The position numbers were made by a program, and so were the translations under genes. From Epiperipatus broadwayi (taxonomy: Eukaryota; Onychophora; Udeonychophora; Euonychophora; Peripatidae): a stretch of DNA of 64,000 nucleotides. This document shows positions 39,377 through 50,399 of the stretch, one piece after another (position 1 is the stretch's first letter; the number at the start of each line of letters is the position of its first letter). The DNA lies in the NCBI GenBank assembly GCA_028023455.1, contig JAQFVV010000204.1, positions 1,193,501 through 1,257,500 on the forward strand. Reading direction: 5' to 3'. The notes under the pieces were generated by a model that saw only the letters and a list, made by a program, of their open reading frames with translations, made no database searches and was not told where the DNA came from.

Positions 39377-40600
39377 TCACAAAATCCATAAAATGAAATA
39401 TAATTGCATTTTGTTATTATCAATGAATATAATTGATATGCTAATTGCAGTCAGTAGAGTAGTCAAGCATTGTTCACTTTCCTGTGATTATTTTTCTCGT
39501 AAAATTTAAAATTTTTTGAATCAAATTTTATATTTTGATAAATACATCTTGTTTGATTTCTGACTTTCACATTTAGAAACATCTGGAAAACAATGGCCAA
39601 TGTTGACAGCCATTTAACCAGAAAAAATAGGCTGGGCTATTTACCATTATATAGCAATGGAAATTGTTTTTTTTTTTTCAAAATATGTCACCAAATGCAG
39701 ATTTTTTTTAAACTAAAATTTTAAATTTCGAATTTACTATAAAATAAGCATAAAATAAAAAATATGTGACCAAAATTGGCCAAGAGATGACAAAATTACA
39801 TTTAGTAATCATAATAACCATGAATGAGATCTAAAACAAGACAGTTTCTAAATGTAATTAAAATCTAACTGGATAAGACAATATATTGATTTCTATTTAG
39901 GAGAATTTATGTTGCATCAACTGCATAAATATGAAGACACATTTGTGTTCATGATACATACTATTAAGTATTTCTGCCCACCAAGATGAAGAATCCATAT
40001 TTGTCACATACTTTTGCTATACTTTCTTTAACCAACTTTTTTATTTATTTACATTAAATTTCTTTTAATTACAATCATTTGTAGTTTCGTGTATTTTTTT
40101 TGTTTTTTAGAATCATATTAATAAATAATATTATATATGATAGTTTGTAATCAGCCATATGTTTGCAAAAAAAAAAAATATTCTGTAAATGGGAAATTAA
40201 AACAAATATATCAGGCAAACTTTTTTCATACAACTTCCATAAAAATGCCCTCATATTTATATAATATTGTTCATAATGATGATTAGTATATATGTTTGAT
40301 GAGATCCATGAAAGTTTCAAAAGAACGTAAAACTTTACATCAGTCATTTAATTTAATGTAAATAACTACATTTCATTAATATTTGCAGTCTATTGTTTCC
40401 TTCATTGCTGATAATAAACTATTAAAAAAACTGATCTTGGAAAAATTAATAATAGAATCAAACATTTCTAATTAAACAAACAAATACATATAAAGAAATA
40501 AGATAATTTGTGATTGCTTTCTTTTTTTATCTTTATATCAGTATGAATAATTTCTCAAAACATTTTATTAAATTTTATAATCTTTTATCTAGAAGTACTT
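39377..40600. other. AT-rich non-coding stretch
   Basis: Nothing supportable. TTGGCCA-containing phrases at about 39593 and 39775 recur, but I could not define a repeat. Confidence 0.4.
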
Positions 40601-40615
40601 ATTAACAATTGTTTA

Positions 40616-40888
40616 ACCACTAAACATCAAATGATCACCATTTCTTATGCTTTCTCATAACTGTTATTCAAACAGTCAAAATTCTCCATACAGTAGTGCC
40701 ACTCAGTGCAAGCCAGAGTAATCAATGGATGACAGAAGATATGCATAAAATCCCTGTCTAGTGTCTATTTATCCAATATCCACAGACTAGTTTCTAGCTT
40801 GTGGCTTTCATCAATGAGTAGCCTTGGATCTGATTACTCTGTTTTGCACTGAGTGGCACTATTTTATGGAGAGTTTTGCCTGGTTTAA
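40616..40888 (-). mobile_element. TIR element family 1, copy B (most complete)
   Basis: The inverted arms are about 40663-40721 (CAGTAGTGCCACTCAGTGCA) and about 40832-40888 (TGCACTGAGTGGCACTATTT). The left side has a further outer segment (ACATCAAATGATCACCATTT, TTATGC). The interior (about 40740-40832) is the reverse complement of the interior of copy C. TAACAATTGTTTA occurs on both sides (about 40603-40615 and 40890-40902) and could be a 13-bp target-site duplication. No open frame of note, so it is non-autonomous. Confidence 0.8.
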
Positions 40889-40909
40889 TAACAATTGTTT
40901 ACCGAACAA

Positions 40910-43080
40910 TTAATTTTTTTAAAGAAATTTGTCCTTTTTAATCATGTAAAATATTTTCATAAAATCATTGATCTGGTCATTTATTAAATTTGATAGCTGA
41001 TAAATTAATAAAAAAAAACAATACAAAATTAATATGTAAATTTAGCTTTAATTTTTATGAAATGACTATTAAAGAAAACATAGCAGATAAATAAAATATT
41101 GCTTACAGAAATGAGATTCAAGACATTCTAAAATAGAGTTCTTTTTTTCACCTGTGATTTTCTTTTATAAAATTTGTAGTGCAATAGTTGAACATAGAAT
41201 TGGGATACAGGAATGGCAGCTAAACTTAAAAAACCTAATCATTTATTTCTTTCCCCTATAGACTGTACATCTTACATAATTTAAGATAACTGATAAATTA
41301 CATATTAACACTAACTTATTAAAACAAACGAGGCCTTTACATAACTTTATTTGAAATCATATGACTTTTAAAATAACATACAACAGGAATGCTTATTTCA
41401 TTTTAGCAGGAATTATTTATATTCTATATATATAAAAACTATATCAAAATATAGATAAATTTAAAAATAATTTTAACAATTTTATTTATAACAATTTTTA
41501 TAGAAAACTATGGGAAAATAAAGATCTTTTAAAGATGAATAACATAGTATTAATTTCTCTAATAATATAAATATTGTTTGCTCCAATGGATTTTGAATAT
41601 GTAGTCTTTTTAAACATAATTATGTAAAATACAATTAAGTTTTTACTTAAAATGCACATGTCATTATTCTTTATCCTTAAAGTCATTAAAAATAAAATTG
41701 TTACATATATATTAAATCTCTTGTTTGTAGGTATGAGTATGCAGATATATATTTAAAAACATAAGTTTGTGTATATACTATACATGTTTTCATGTTACAT
41801 GTGTGTCTATATACGTGCATTTTCAAATATATAGATAATAAATTACTAAATTTATTTTGACATAGTCTTTTTTATTAATAATTTAAATAATTTATCTCTT
41901 TAATGGTTGAATTTTGTCAACATTATTATACTCTATTATCCCGATAATAAATGTAAAACCAATCAAATTATAACATTACATTTATAAATAGCAATCTCTA
42001 ATATTATAAAATATGTAACTAGTGAAAAAATCAGCACACTTGGAAAAACTGTCAATTGTATATGTGAATCTTCTCATGGGGAAATGATAACCTAACTTCT
42101 TTTTTTAATAATATGATTGCACATTGATTGGTTTTAATGGTATTAAATCTTTTAATGTAAATTACAATCATCTCACAATGAATGAAAACAATTTTTCTTT
42201 ATTTCAATATTGTGATATAATTTTTATTTGTTTTTTTATTGTAACACTAAGAAAATGGTGTTATTAAGGGTTAAATGTAATATAGAGTTTCTGAATTCGG
42301 TTCTCAATTAATGATTAGAATAATGATGACGAATAAATTATGAATTTTCATTTTTGTAATGATTATATGAAAGAATTTTTAAAGAAACATTGATTATATT
42401 TTGATTATCAAATCATAATATCTATATGTTGGCCAAGCTAAGAGTCATATTTAAATTAGTGGAATTCCATTTCCAGTATTAAAAAACAACTAAGCAGGAT
42501 GAAGTAATCCTCTTATGTCATAAATACCTTAACTTCTTCTCTATTAACATTCCAACATATTTCCAGTCTAGAACATGCAACACATTGAAAAACATTGATT
42601 ACTTATATAACAATGGAAATAAAACAAGACACAAAAAAGAATGGTACAGACACTAAATTTAGTTTTAGATAACTAAAAACAAATAATTTGTCAGTGGTTT
42701 GATTAATTATAAATTTATCTATATAAATTATTATATTCACACATACAGATTTGAACTGAGGTATCAGAAATAAATGCAATTGGCACATAATTTTCAAATA
42801 AAAAAGAGAAAACCCTAATTTATATGGAGGCTACAATATCTAGCCTTCATTAATCAATTTAAACTATCATATCATGATGACACAATTTCTTATACATTAA
42901 TATTATTATCAAATATATAAGTACAATTTTGCAGTATTTCAAAAAAGCATAGGATTTACCCATAATCTGTTAAATGATCACAATCGTAGTCTTTAAATTG
43001 CAATGAGAGATCAAAAAAGATACAAATTCTAATAAATTATAAAAAATAATAACAAATTTGATAGCAATATAGAAATAAAG
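40910..43080. other. AT-rich stretch upstream of the Ty3/gypsy element
   Basis: No gene seen. I looked for a 5' LTR in the last kilobase and found no stretch matching the sequence after the Gag-Pol ORF. The junction to the element is marked by a composition change near 43080-43190. Confidence 0.4.
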
Positions 43081-43124
43081 CAATGTAGAGTAGGTGAGGG
43101 CAGCGAAAGAGTGTTATAGGGCCA

Positions 43125-43150
43125 ATATACTGGTGGGGAGTAGTCAAATG
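43125..43150 (+). other. Possible primer binding site region
   Basis: ATACTGGTGGGGAGTAGTCA contains TGG followed by a G-rich run, the form a tRNA primer site would take between a 5' LTR and gag. I cannot match it to a specific tRNA 3' end, and no LTR is recognised upstream. Confidence 0.15.
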
Positions 43151-43185
43151 CTAGTAGTATAAAATAAATAAATCACATTAAGAAA

Positions 43186-43466
43186 ATGGAATCAGAAAAT
43201 ATTGATATACAGCAAGTAGATTTATCTGAAGCTTTGGAGTCGACACCCGAGCGAAGGGAAGCTCCGCGACAATACAGATGATCAATGGACTTAAATTTCA
43301 AGTTCATGGAGGAAATACTCAGACAGAGTATGCAAGAAATGAAGGAAATGTATGAGGAGGAGATGAGAAAAAAAAGAGATGAAGAATCAAGCAGAGACAG
43401 GAAGAAGAAAAGGTGAGAGTTAGAAAGTATCAGGAAATTCAAAAATTTGTCTTGAGAGAGAGTTAG
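43186..43466 (+). pseudogene. Broken N-terminal Gag leader
   Basis: An ATG at 43186 opens a 31-codon frame that stops at TGA 43279-43281. The same frame then continues into a charged, coiled-coil-like stretch (EEILRQSMQEMKEMYEEEMR) until TGA at 43414-43416. A shift to another frame near there continues the charged sequence (VRVRKYQEIQKFVL) to the edge of the main ORF. This looks like the original N-terminus of Gag, now split from Gag-Pol by a stop and a frameshift. Whether the downstream ATG at 43469 can still be used is unknown. Confidence 0.6.
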
Positions 43467-43468
43467 GA

Positions 43469-46400
43469 ATGATAGCAAACGAATATAGAATAACCCAAGT
43501 CAATAAAGAGGGGGGAAATATAAGGACAAAGGAGGTTAGGCCTCAAAGCTACTTAGGAGAGATTATTCAGATAAAAATCTTTAGAGGAGAGACAGGAGAA
43601 AATCCTCAAGCCCACTTAGAGAGCTTACAAAGTTTCTTTCAAGTGCATAAGGCAGAAGCAGGTGAACAGATAGCTATTGCCAGTTACCAGTTACAGGGCT
43701 ATGCCAAAGACTGGTGGGATATGGTGAAATGGAAACCTAAAACTATAGAGAAGTACACAGATGCATTAATGAAACAATATTGGAGCGACAAGCATCAAAT
43801 TGATATCTACAACACGCTCTGTCAGGAAAAATACGGAGCAGTACCCCGAGAAACACATGCTCAGTTTTTCCTCCGCCAAGCAAACCGATTTAAATCTCTC
43901 ACGATGTTCGCATTGGCAGATAGACATATCATTGGAATGATTCAACAAAATATGCCAGTAACTACTCAAAAGCTGATGATCATAAGTGGTATCAAAGACA
44001 TTGAAGAGATGGGAGAATTTCTTGCGGTTTTAGATGACAGCCATTGGTCTGAAAGTCTAGTAGATCACGAATGGAAGCAGGAGACCAGACAACAGCAATC
44101 AGCGACTACTAGCAATCATAGTGAGAAAGACAGAAACCAAATGGCAACTCGATCAAGCGGGACGTCAGTAAAAGATTACCAGTACCAGCATTCATCTTGC
44201 CAGCAGCTGAAAGTAGTGGAGATGACTAACCTAACGTCAGTCATCCAGGAAGAGGATCCCACTTGGGGACTTCAGATTGGCCCTTGCCCAATTATTAATA
44301 CAAGAATCGGGGCCTCAGTTGCACAAATTCTTCTTGACACAGGCAGCCAGATTTCCTGTGTTTCTAGAGAGTGGTTAACAAATTACGAAAAACATGGACT
44401 CATACCCAGGCTTCCCGCTCGCCCAATCCAAATGAAGCTGGCTGATGGGAGGACGACCAGAACTGAAAACTATCAAGTCTGGTTGGAAATATCGATAGGA
44501 GAAGCCAATGCAGGACACGCCTTCTTAGTGATAAGAGGACTAATTCAGGACGTAATAATTGGGTCCGACTTCTTAACCCAACATGAATGTATCCTGGACT
44601 ATAAAAAAAAGATACTAACTTTCCAGCAAGAGCAGGTTAGTTTTGATACAAATAAACAAACTGAAGAAATCCAATTAAGATGTCTGGAGGCCATTCCTGA
44701 TGAGGATATCCAAGAAAAAATTATGGGATCATCGTTAGACAAGGTAGAGGACCAATTCCAGTTACAAAAATTACTTACGGAAAATCGTACCATATTTTCT
44801 CAGGTCCCAGGTGAAATTAGTGATTACGTCCATCGGATACGAGTAAAAGAAGAGACGCATTTCCAGACCCGCACATACCCTATCCCATTTCAGTATCAAG
44901 AAGAAGTGAATGCTCAAATTAAGCAGATGATTGACTGGGGTGTAATTGAAAAGGGGTCATCACCCTATAATAATCCGTTAGTCGTAGTCAAAAAGAAAGA
45001 TGGAACCATACGATTGTGTCTCGATGCTAGGACATTAAACAACATTACTATACCTGAGCGGGACATCCCACCACCCATCCAAGAAACATTCCTCAAGTTG
45101 ACTGCTAAGAATATTTTCTCTACCCTTGACCTAACTGCCAGTTACTGGCAAATGGCTCTCCACCCCCAGGATCGAAAATATACCGCGTTCAGATACAATG
45201 GGCAAACCCACATGTTTAAGAGAGTACCGTTTGGGCTGATAAATAGCGGGGCTGGCCTCATGAGGTGTTTGGACCAAGTATTGTCAGAAAGTTTTAAAAA
45301 AAAATTGGTATGTTATGTAGACGATGTAGTAGTTGCGTTTAGAGACATTGCAGAACATCTGGAGGATTTAAAACAATTTTTCGATGAGTGCACCCAGAAA
45401 AATATAACTGTTAATTTAAAAAAAAGTTTTTTCGCATTGAGGGAAATTTCCTTTTTAGGCCATATTGTAAATGGCCAAGGAATTAGGGCTCACCCTGACA
45501 AGGTCGCAGCTATTGAAAATTTCCCTAGGCCCACGAACCGAAAACAAGTTCGATCATTTCTGGGCCTTTGCAATTACTATCACAAGTTTTACCCCCATTT
45601 TGCCAAAGATACATCATCACTAGTAGAATTGATAAGGCCTCACCACCGATGGGAATGGACGAAGACCCATGAAGAAGACTTCAGTCGAGTAAAGAGAAGA
45701 TTTTTAGAGACTGTGATGTTACACTACCCAGATTTTACCCGTCCCTTTTATTTGCAGACTGATAGCAGTCAGAAGGGATTGGGCGTGGTTCTATTTCAAG
45801 TCAACCCAGAAGGCCAACACCAAATACTATATTTTAGCAGCCGTACTCTGAAAGGAGCCGAAAAGAACTACACAGTGACGGAACAAGAGACACTAGCAAT
45901 CGTGTGGTCATGCAATAAGTTCAAGCAGATGTTGCTGGGTTCAGAAGTGATTATCATTACTGACCACCGGTGTCTCGAATTCCTAAATAAAAGTTACCTG
46001 AACAATGACCGCCTCATCAGATGGAGTCTTTCACTTCAAAGATTTCATTATAAAGTCGTCTACTGCCCTGGGCCTGAAAATACAGTGGCCGATATATTAA
46101 GTCGACATCCTATAGAACTGGAGCCACACAACCCCATAATAAGTGATCAGCCATTGGTAATTGCAGCAACGGTACTGGACCAGGAGATGGAACACAAGTT
46201 AAGGAACCTTCAACATTGGCAGGAGCAGCAGCCGCTATATAAAAAGCTTATCCAAATTGTACAACAGCAAGGAAATCCAATACAAGGCTGCTCAACACCT
46301 CGAGGAAAGAAGCTATACCGGATAAGAAATGGGTTGCTGCAGCAGCAGATTGTGGGAGATAAAATTTACTGGAAAATCTTGGTACCACCTGACCTCAGAA

Positions 46401-47419
46401 ACCGTCTCATCATGTATATGCATGGTTTAGTAGGGCACTATGGCCCTAGAAAAACTGAAGAAGCTATAAGACGACAATTTCACTGGCCAAAGCTATATGA
46501 AGATGTGATGGATACTCTCAAGAAATGTGCTATTTGTGCAAGAGATAAACCACCAAATAGAAACTTTAGTGGAGTAGGTGCCTCTATCGTTCCGTCCGCA
46601 CCAAATGAAATACTTGCGATCGATCACTATGGCCCATTGCCATCCTACCGTAGATTCCGTTACTTACTTGTAACTTATGATCTATTCTCAAAATATGCTT
46701 GGGCCTATCCTGTGATGCGAGCAGATTCCCGTTGCGCAATTCGAGTGCTACAAAAGTGTCAGTTCGTCAAAATTGGAAAACCGATCACCATCCTCTCGGA
46801 CCACGGATCGGCCTTTACATCTCAAGAATGGAAGACTTGGTTGAGGCAGCAGAACGTTAAACATATTCTGACCTCAATTCGAAATCCTCAGTCTAACCCA
46901 TGTGAACGGGTTATGAGGGAAATAAACCGACTATTTAGGACCCATGTTCACCAAAATCACAGAAGCTGGGTAAATCAAACTGAAAAGATTTTTCAATATA
47001 TCAATGGAACCATCAATGAGGCCACTGGCATGACACCAACACGTTTGCATTTTGGTAAAGCGGACTCAGTACTGATCAAGACGCCATTACCCATGGATGA
47101 ACGTGAAATCAATATTGAAACTGACAGACGCAAGGCACACCGCCGCCTTACAGAAAGGGCAGAATGGAAATTACGAGCAGATCGGAGAAGCCAACATTTC
47201 CAGGTCGGGAACTATGTTTGGGTACGGAACTCTCAACAAAGTAACCGAGATAAAAGAGTATATAAAAAGTTCTTTCCTTTGTACCGGGGACCCTTTATAA
47301 TTGATCGCACATGTGGCCCAAATGCATATTTATTAAAAGATGGAGATACCATAAAAGGGACATACAATGCCCGTAATCTCAAACCATGTAGATATTATCC
47401 ACCTGACCCGGGGTTATAA
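43469..47419 (+). CDS. Ty3/gypsy Gag-Pol polyprotein
   Basis: A single 1316-residue ORF. Gag-like helical domain, about residues 30-190 (FFQVHKAEAGEQIAIASYQL); no CCHC zinc knuckle follows, which is unusual. Aspartic protease, about 285-375, with LLDTGS at about 288. RT, about 470-660, with PFGLINSGAG and an intact YVDD at about 616. RNase H, about 750-880, with D in LQTDSS, E in TEQET and D in ITDHR. Integrase: HHCC zinc domain (HGLVGH at about 985, CAIC at about 1020), then D (AIDHYG), D (LSDHGS) and E (PCERVMRE). The second D and the E are about 34 residues apart. A GPY/F-like module (FFPLYRGPFII) follows near 1270. No chromodomain and no env. All catalytic residues are in place, so it reads as recently active. 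Codon use is visibly GC-richer than the flanks. It cannot be placed in a named lineage from sequence alone. Confidence 0.95.
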   Translation: MIANEYRITQVNKEGGNIRTKEVRPQSYLGEIIQIKIFRGETGENPQAHLESLQSFFQVHKAEAGEQIAIASYQLQGYAKDWWDMVKWKPKTIEKYTDALMKQYWSDKHQIDIYNTLCQEKYGAVPRETHAQFFLRQANRFKSLTMFALADRHIIGMIQQNMPVTTQKLMIISGIKDIEEMGEFLAVLDDSHWSESLVDHEWKQETRQQQSATTSNHSEKDRNQMATRSSGTSVKDYQYQHSSCQQLKVVEMTNLTSVIQEEDPTWGLQIGPCPIINTRIGASVAQILLDTGSQISCVSREWLTNYEKHGLIPRLPARPIQMKLADGRTTRTENYQVWLEISIGEANAGHAFLVIRGLIQDVIIGSDFLTQHECILDYKKKILTFQQEQVSFDTNKQTEEIQLRCLEAIPDEDIQEKIMGSSLDKVEDQFQLQKLLTENRTIFSQVPGEISDYVHRIRVKEETHFQTRTYPIPFQYQEEVNAQIKQMIDWGVIEKGSSPYNNPLVVVKKKDGTIRLCLDARTLNNITIPERDIPPPIQETFLKLTAKNIFSTLDLTASYWQMALHPQDRKYTAFRYNGQTHMFKRVPFGLINSGAGLMRCLDQVLSESFKKKLVCYVDDVVVAFRDIAEHLEDLKQFFDECTQKNITVNLKKSFFALREISFLGHIVNGQGIRAHPDKVAAIENFPRPTNRKQVRSFLGLCNYYHKFYPHFAKDTSSLVELIRPHHRWEWTKTHEEDFSRVKRRFLETVMLHYPDFTRPFYLQTDSSQKGLGVVLFQVNPEGQHQILYFSSRTLKGAEKNYTVTEQETLAIVWSCNKFKQMLLGSEVIIITDHRCLEFLNKSYLNNDRLIRWSLSLQRFHYKVVYCPGPENTVADILSRHPIELEPHNPIISDQPLVIAATVLDQEMEHKLRNLQHWQEQQPLYKKLIQIVQQQGNPIQGCSTPRGKKLYRIRNGLLQQQIVGDKIYWKILVPPDLRNRLIMYMHGLVGHYGPRKTEEAIRRQFHWPKLYEDVMDTLKKCAICARDKPPNRNFSGVGASIVPSAPNEILAIDHYGPLPSYRRFRYLLVTYDLFSKYAWAYPVMRADSRCAIRVLQKCQFVKIGKPITILSDHGSAFTSQEWKTWLRQQNVKHILTSIRNPQSNPCERVMREINRLFRTHVHQNHRSWVNQTEKIFQYINGTINEATGMTPTRLHFGKADSVLIKTPLPMDEREINIETDRRKAHRRLTERAEWKLRADRRSQHFQVGNYVWVRNSQQSNRDKRVYKKFFPLYRGPFIIDRTCGPNAYLLKDGDTIKGTYNARNLKPCRYYPPDPGL

Positions 47420-49116
47420 CAATATTGGAGCATTTCGGACGGCCATTCCGTGTATAAAATTTAGTAAAACGAACTTGATAAATATTGGTTGAATGGAAAT
47501 TATATTGGTCAAATAGGGCTTTATATAGAAATTTTGTTATGTATATTTAATTATTATTATTCTTTAAAATTTTTTTTATATATATTATGTTAATTAATAT
47601 TAGTCTAAGAATTTTTTTTTATATATATAAAATCAGTTTAACTAATAGTATTATAATGATTGCTAACCAGACACGGCCAAATTAGGTCATTTTAAAATTA
47701 AAGTTTAAATTCTAGATCCGGGTATATAAATTGTTCGTTACTTCATGTAATCTCTGCTTTCTATATTTATATGTATCTGTAAAAAAAAAAAAAAAAAAAA
47801 TAATAATAATAATAATAATTCTTTCGTATTTAAATTATGTAATGTAAATTTTTTTTCCCTTTCTTGCCTCCTTTGTTCTTCCTTAATTGTTCACGGGAAG
47901 TACGGGGAAATGAAACAGTGAGATTCGTATTCGAATCTCAAGTTTCACCTTTTTCTGTCGTCTCTCACTGACCGGTCTATCCCACCCAAATTTAAACTTT
48001 TGGTATCGAGTTGTGTGTGTAACAATATTAAAAATGTATAAATATATGTAGAATTCAACATAAACACGCACACATTTCGATCTCAAATTAAAGGCAATAA
48101 ATACGGATAAAGTAATATAATTTAGATTTCTTTAGCTAAATAAATCTTGTGTAATATTAATCATTTATTTTGAATTTATAAAGTTCGTATTTATTGCTTA
48201 GTTTAAATTTCGTTAAATAATAATTCTAACAAAATCTGATGCAATAATTAATTAAAGTTAAAATAATTTTATTCCCTTTTGTCTTTGAAAATTTAAAAGC
48301 ATCGGTCAGTGATAGATAATAAATTAATTATAGGAAAATTCCAAAAAAATGTAATTAACGAATGTAAAAAAAAAAACAACAAAACAAACAATAGCACAGC
48401 AGATTTCTTTCTAATTAAAACCAGCAAAAGCATTGATTATCCTGAGGGCAAGATAAAGAAAACCTAAAAATATCTCAACAGAAAAAATTAAAAGATCAAG
48501 ATAAAAAAAAGGAGGCCATCTTGGACTTGCTGGAGACTTTCACTTGAATTTTAGCTTTGCTCTCGAGTGGAGAGTCTAAAATATCTTAAAATAAATTGAT
48601 ATTGCCAAGGTATGACCGAGTAAGCACCGAGATTATTCTCCATCGGGAGATGGCCCACCATATGCCGAACTTCACCTTGCCCATCGTAAAAACACCATAA
48701 TGATCTGCTGCCTGAAATAAACAAGAAAGCCGCTGCTGTTAAAATCAATAAAAAAAACCAAAGACAAGAAAGAAAACTGCTAATCACGAACAATCTACTA
48801 TTAAACAAATGGACGAAAACATCTTATAAAACAGGTACCTGTGTGTGTATTCCAAATTATAGAGTACTCTAGTAAAATAAGCTATAGCTCATCTCCTACT
48901 ATTTGTCTAACTTCTAAATGTTAAAATTGTAATTTTGTGAAACTAAAATTTGAGAATTAATGTAATCTGTAAATTTCTCGCATAATCTAGCTTACCTCCC
49001 TCTATCCTTCTTAGGTGTGTATTTCTCAAATCTACACTTTATTTATAATTATCATTGAACTATTACCTTCTCATAATTGTCTTAGTTTTAAAGCTAAATC
49101 CATAATCGCTTGAACA
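47420..49116. other. Flank downstream of Gag-Pol; no LTR recognised
   Basis: Mixed composition: AT-rich at 47530-47830 with a poly-A run and AAT units (47781-47818), and GC-richer at 47880-48000 and 48600-48740. No sequence here repeats anything upstream of 43186, so a flanking LTR pair is not demonstrated. On the minus strand at 48551-48700 a strong acceptor-like CTTGTTTATTTCAG precedes about 50 open codons (LWCFYDGQGEVRHMVGHLPM); this might be an exon but is not called as one. Confidence 0.4.
47919..47940. repeat. Perfect 9-bp hairpin
   Basis: TGAGATTCG, loop TATT, CGAATCTCA. An exact inverted repeat in a GC-richer spot. Confidence 0.9.
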
Positions 49117-49192
49117 TTGAATGCGTGTCGAATTGTCATTAATATTTGCTTTATAAATAACTTAAATTTCATATAAATCGACACGCATTCAA
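49117..49192. repeat. Perfect 15-bp inverted repeat
   Basis: TTGAATGCGTGTCGA (49117-49131) and its exact reverse complement TCGACACGCATTCAA (49178-49192) flank 46 bp of AT-rich sequence. It contains CpGs that are rare elsewhere, so it is unlikely to be a composition effect. Confidence 0.9.
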
Positions 49193-49418
49193 AGAATCAG
49201 TTATTGTAATGCAGGGTCTACTACTTCGTAACAGCTGGCATGCTCGCTGTAATAAGTCCCCTTTTTAGATATTTTTTTTATTATTAAATTTTAATGAATA
49301 ATTACGGAAATTTCATTTCTTTGAGAGTCACCAATTTTCTTTCAGTCAACGTTGATAATGGGGGGCCGAGTTTGAAATCTAGTTAAATATTACCATAATC
49401 TTTTAGATCTTATACATG

Positions 49419-49930
49419 TGTTACGTTTTGAAGCCACGATGGCTCATTCCACGCCGTGAATACTCCGGATTCTATAGGGTTGAATTAACCCCAGTCGTCC
49501 TACACAAGTGGACATGATAATGTTCCCGTAGGGCTTGACGACCGTCACGCAGCCAGCTGGCAAATTGCGACACGGACCGCTTGTCCCTGGTTATGCTCAT
49601 GTGACACCTTACCTCTTCGGGTCGAGGCAGAGACCAACCCGAAGCCCTTATAAACTTATTCACGGCATTGCAGTTTCAGTGCTGCCATTTTATATCGCCC
49701 TTCTAAAGCGTACCACGTGTTCCTTTATTTAGTTTATCATTCTCTATATCACTCCGCCTCGGCATTATCTTCGTCATCCACTCTCAAATAAATGTTCGCC
49801 CTTAGTCGTAAAATAAATATTTTTATTAAATAAATGTATGTCCGCCGCCACGGATGACTCTTGCAGTGCAAAGTATAAATCCCCTACAGTACGCATTAGA
49901 AATACTCACTCGGGAACCTTAGGTAGCTAG
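49419..49930 (+). mobile_element. LTR-like, CpG-rich block (solo LTR candidate)
   Basis: Begins TGTTACG, a usual Ty3/gypsy LTR start, about 55 bp after a purine run (ATGGGGGGCCGAG, about 49358). It then has a GC-rich U3-like part with an 8-bp hairpin CTTCGGGT/ACCCGAAG (49615-49622, 49637-49644), a TATA-like TTATAAA (49648-49654), an initiator-like TTCAGTG about 20 bases later and AATAAA at 49787-49792. That order fits an LTR. The right boundary is unclear and no partner copy exists in the window, so it may not belong to the Gag-Pol at 43469-47419. A phrase CGTAACA at 49227-49233 could be the end of another LTR. Confidence 0.35.
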
Positions 49931-50399
49931 ATTACGCCTTCATATAAATGAATGCTCTTTATAAATAAATGTATTTTTATATATAGTAAAATTGCCAATT
50001 AGCTATTGAAACTCTGAATATAAAATATGATTAATAACATTAATAATGTTTTTTTTATTAAATACGTAAATAAATAATTTTAACTGTACGTCTGTAGTTA
50101 AGTTTTCATTTATTCGATGCCCATTATATATATTTCCTCGATTATATATGTGAATTAATATTCGTTTGATTGTTGGCCAACTCGGAAACAATACCATGAA
50201 TCTCGTGCATCTCCCTGACCACCGTGCCTAAAGAAGTGTTTACTTATGTCGCATCAGAGGCATTGTTCCATAGATTGTAGTGTGGAACCGATCAACTATG
50301 TTCGAACTTGGTACCATGGGTGGCTTCGCTACTCGATGGTGCTGCTGTTCTGTGTGGTGGTCGAATTCTGCACTATGTTAACGAGATACACGTGTTTTG
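49931..50399. other. Mixed-composition stretch
   Basis: AT-rich to about 50160, then GC-richer (for example TGGTACCATGGGTGGCTTCG near 50310). It ends where the LINE remnant begins. No gene assigned. Confidence 0.35.
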
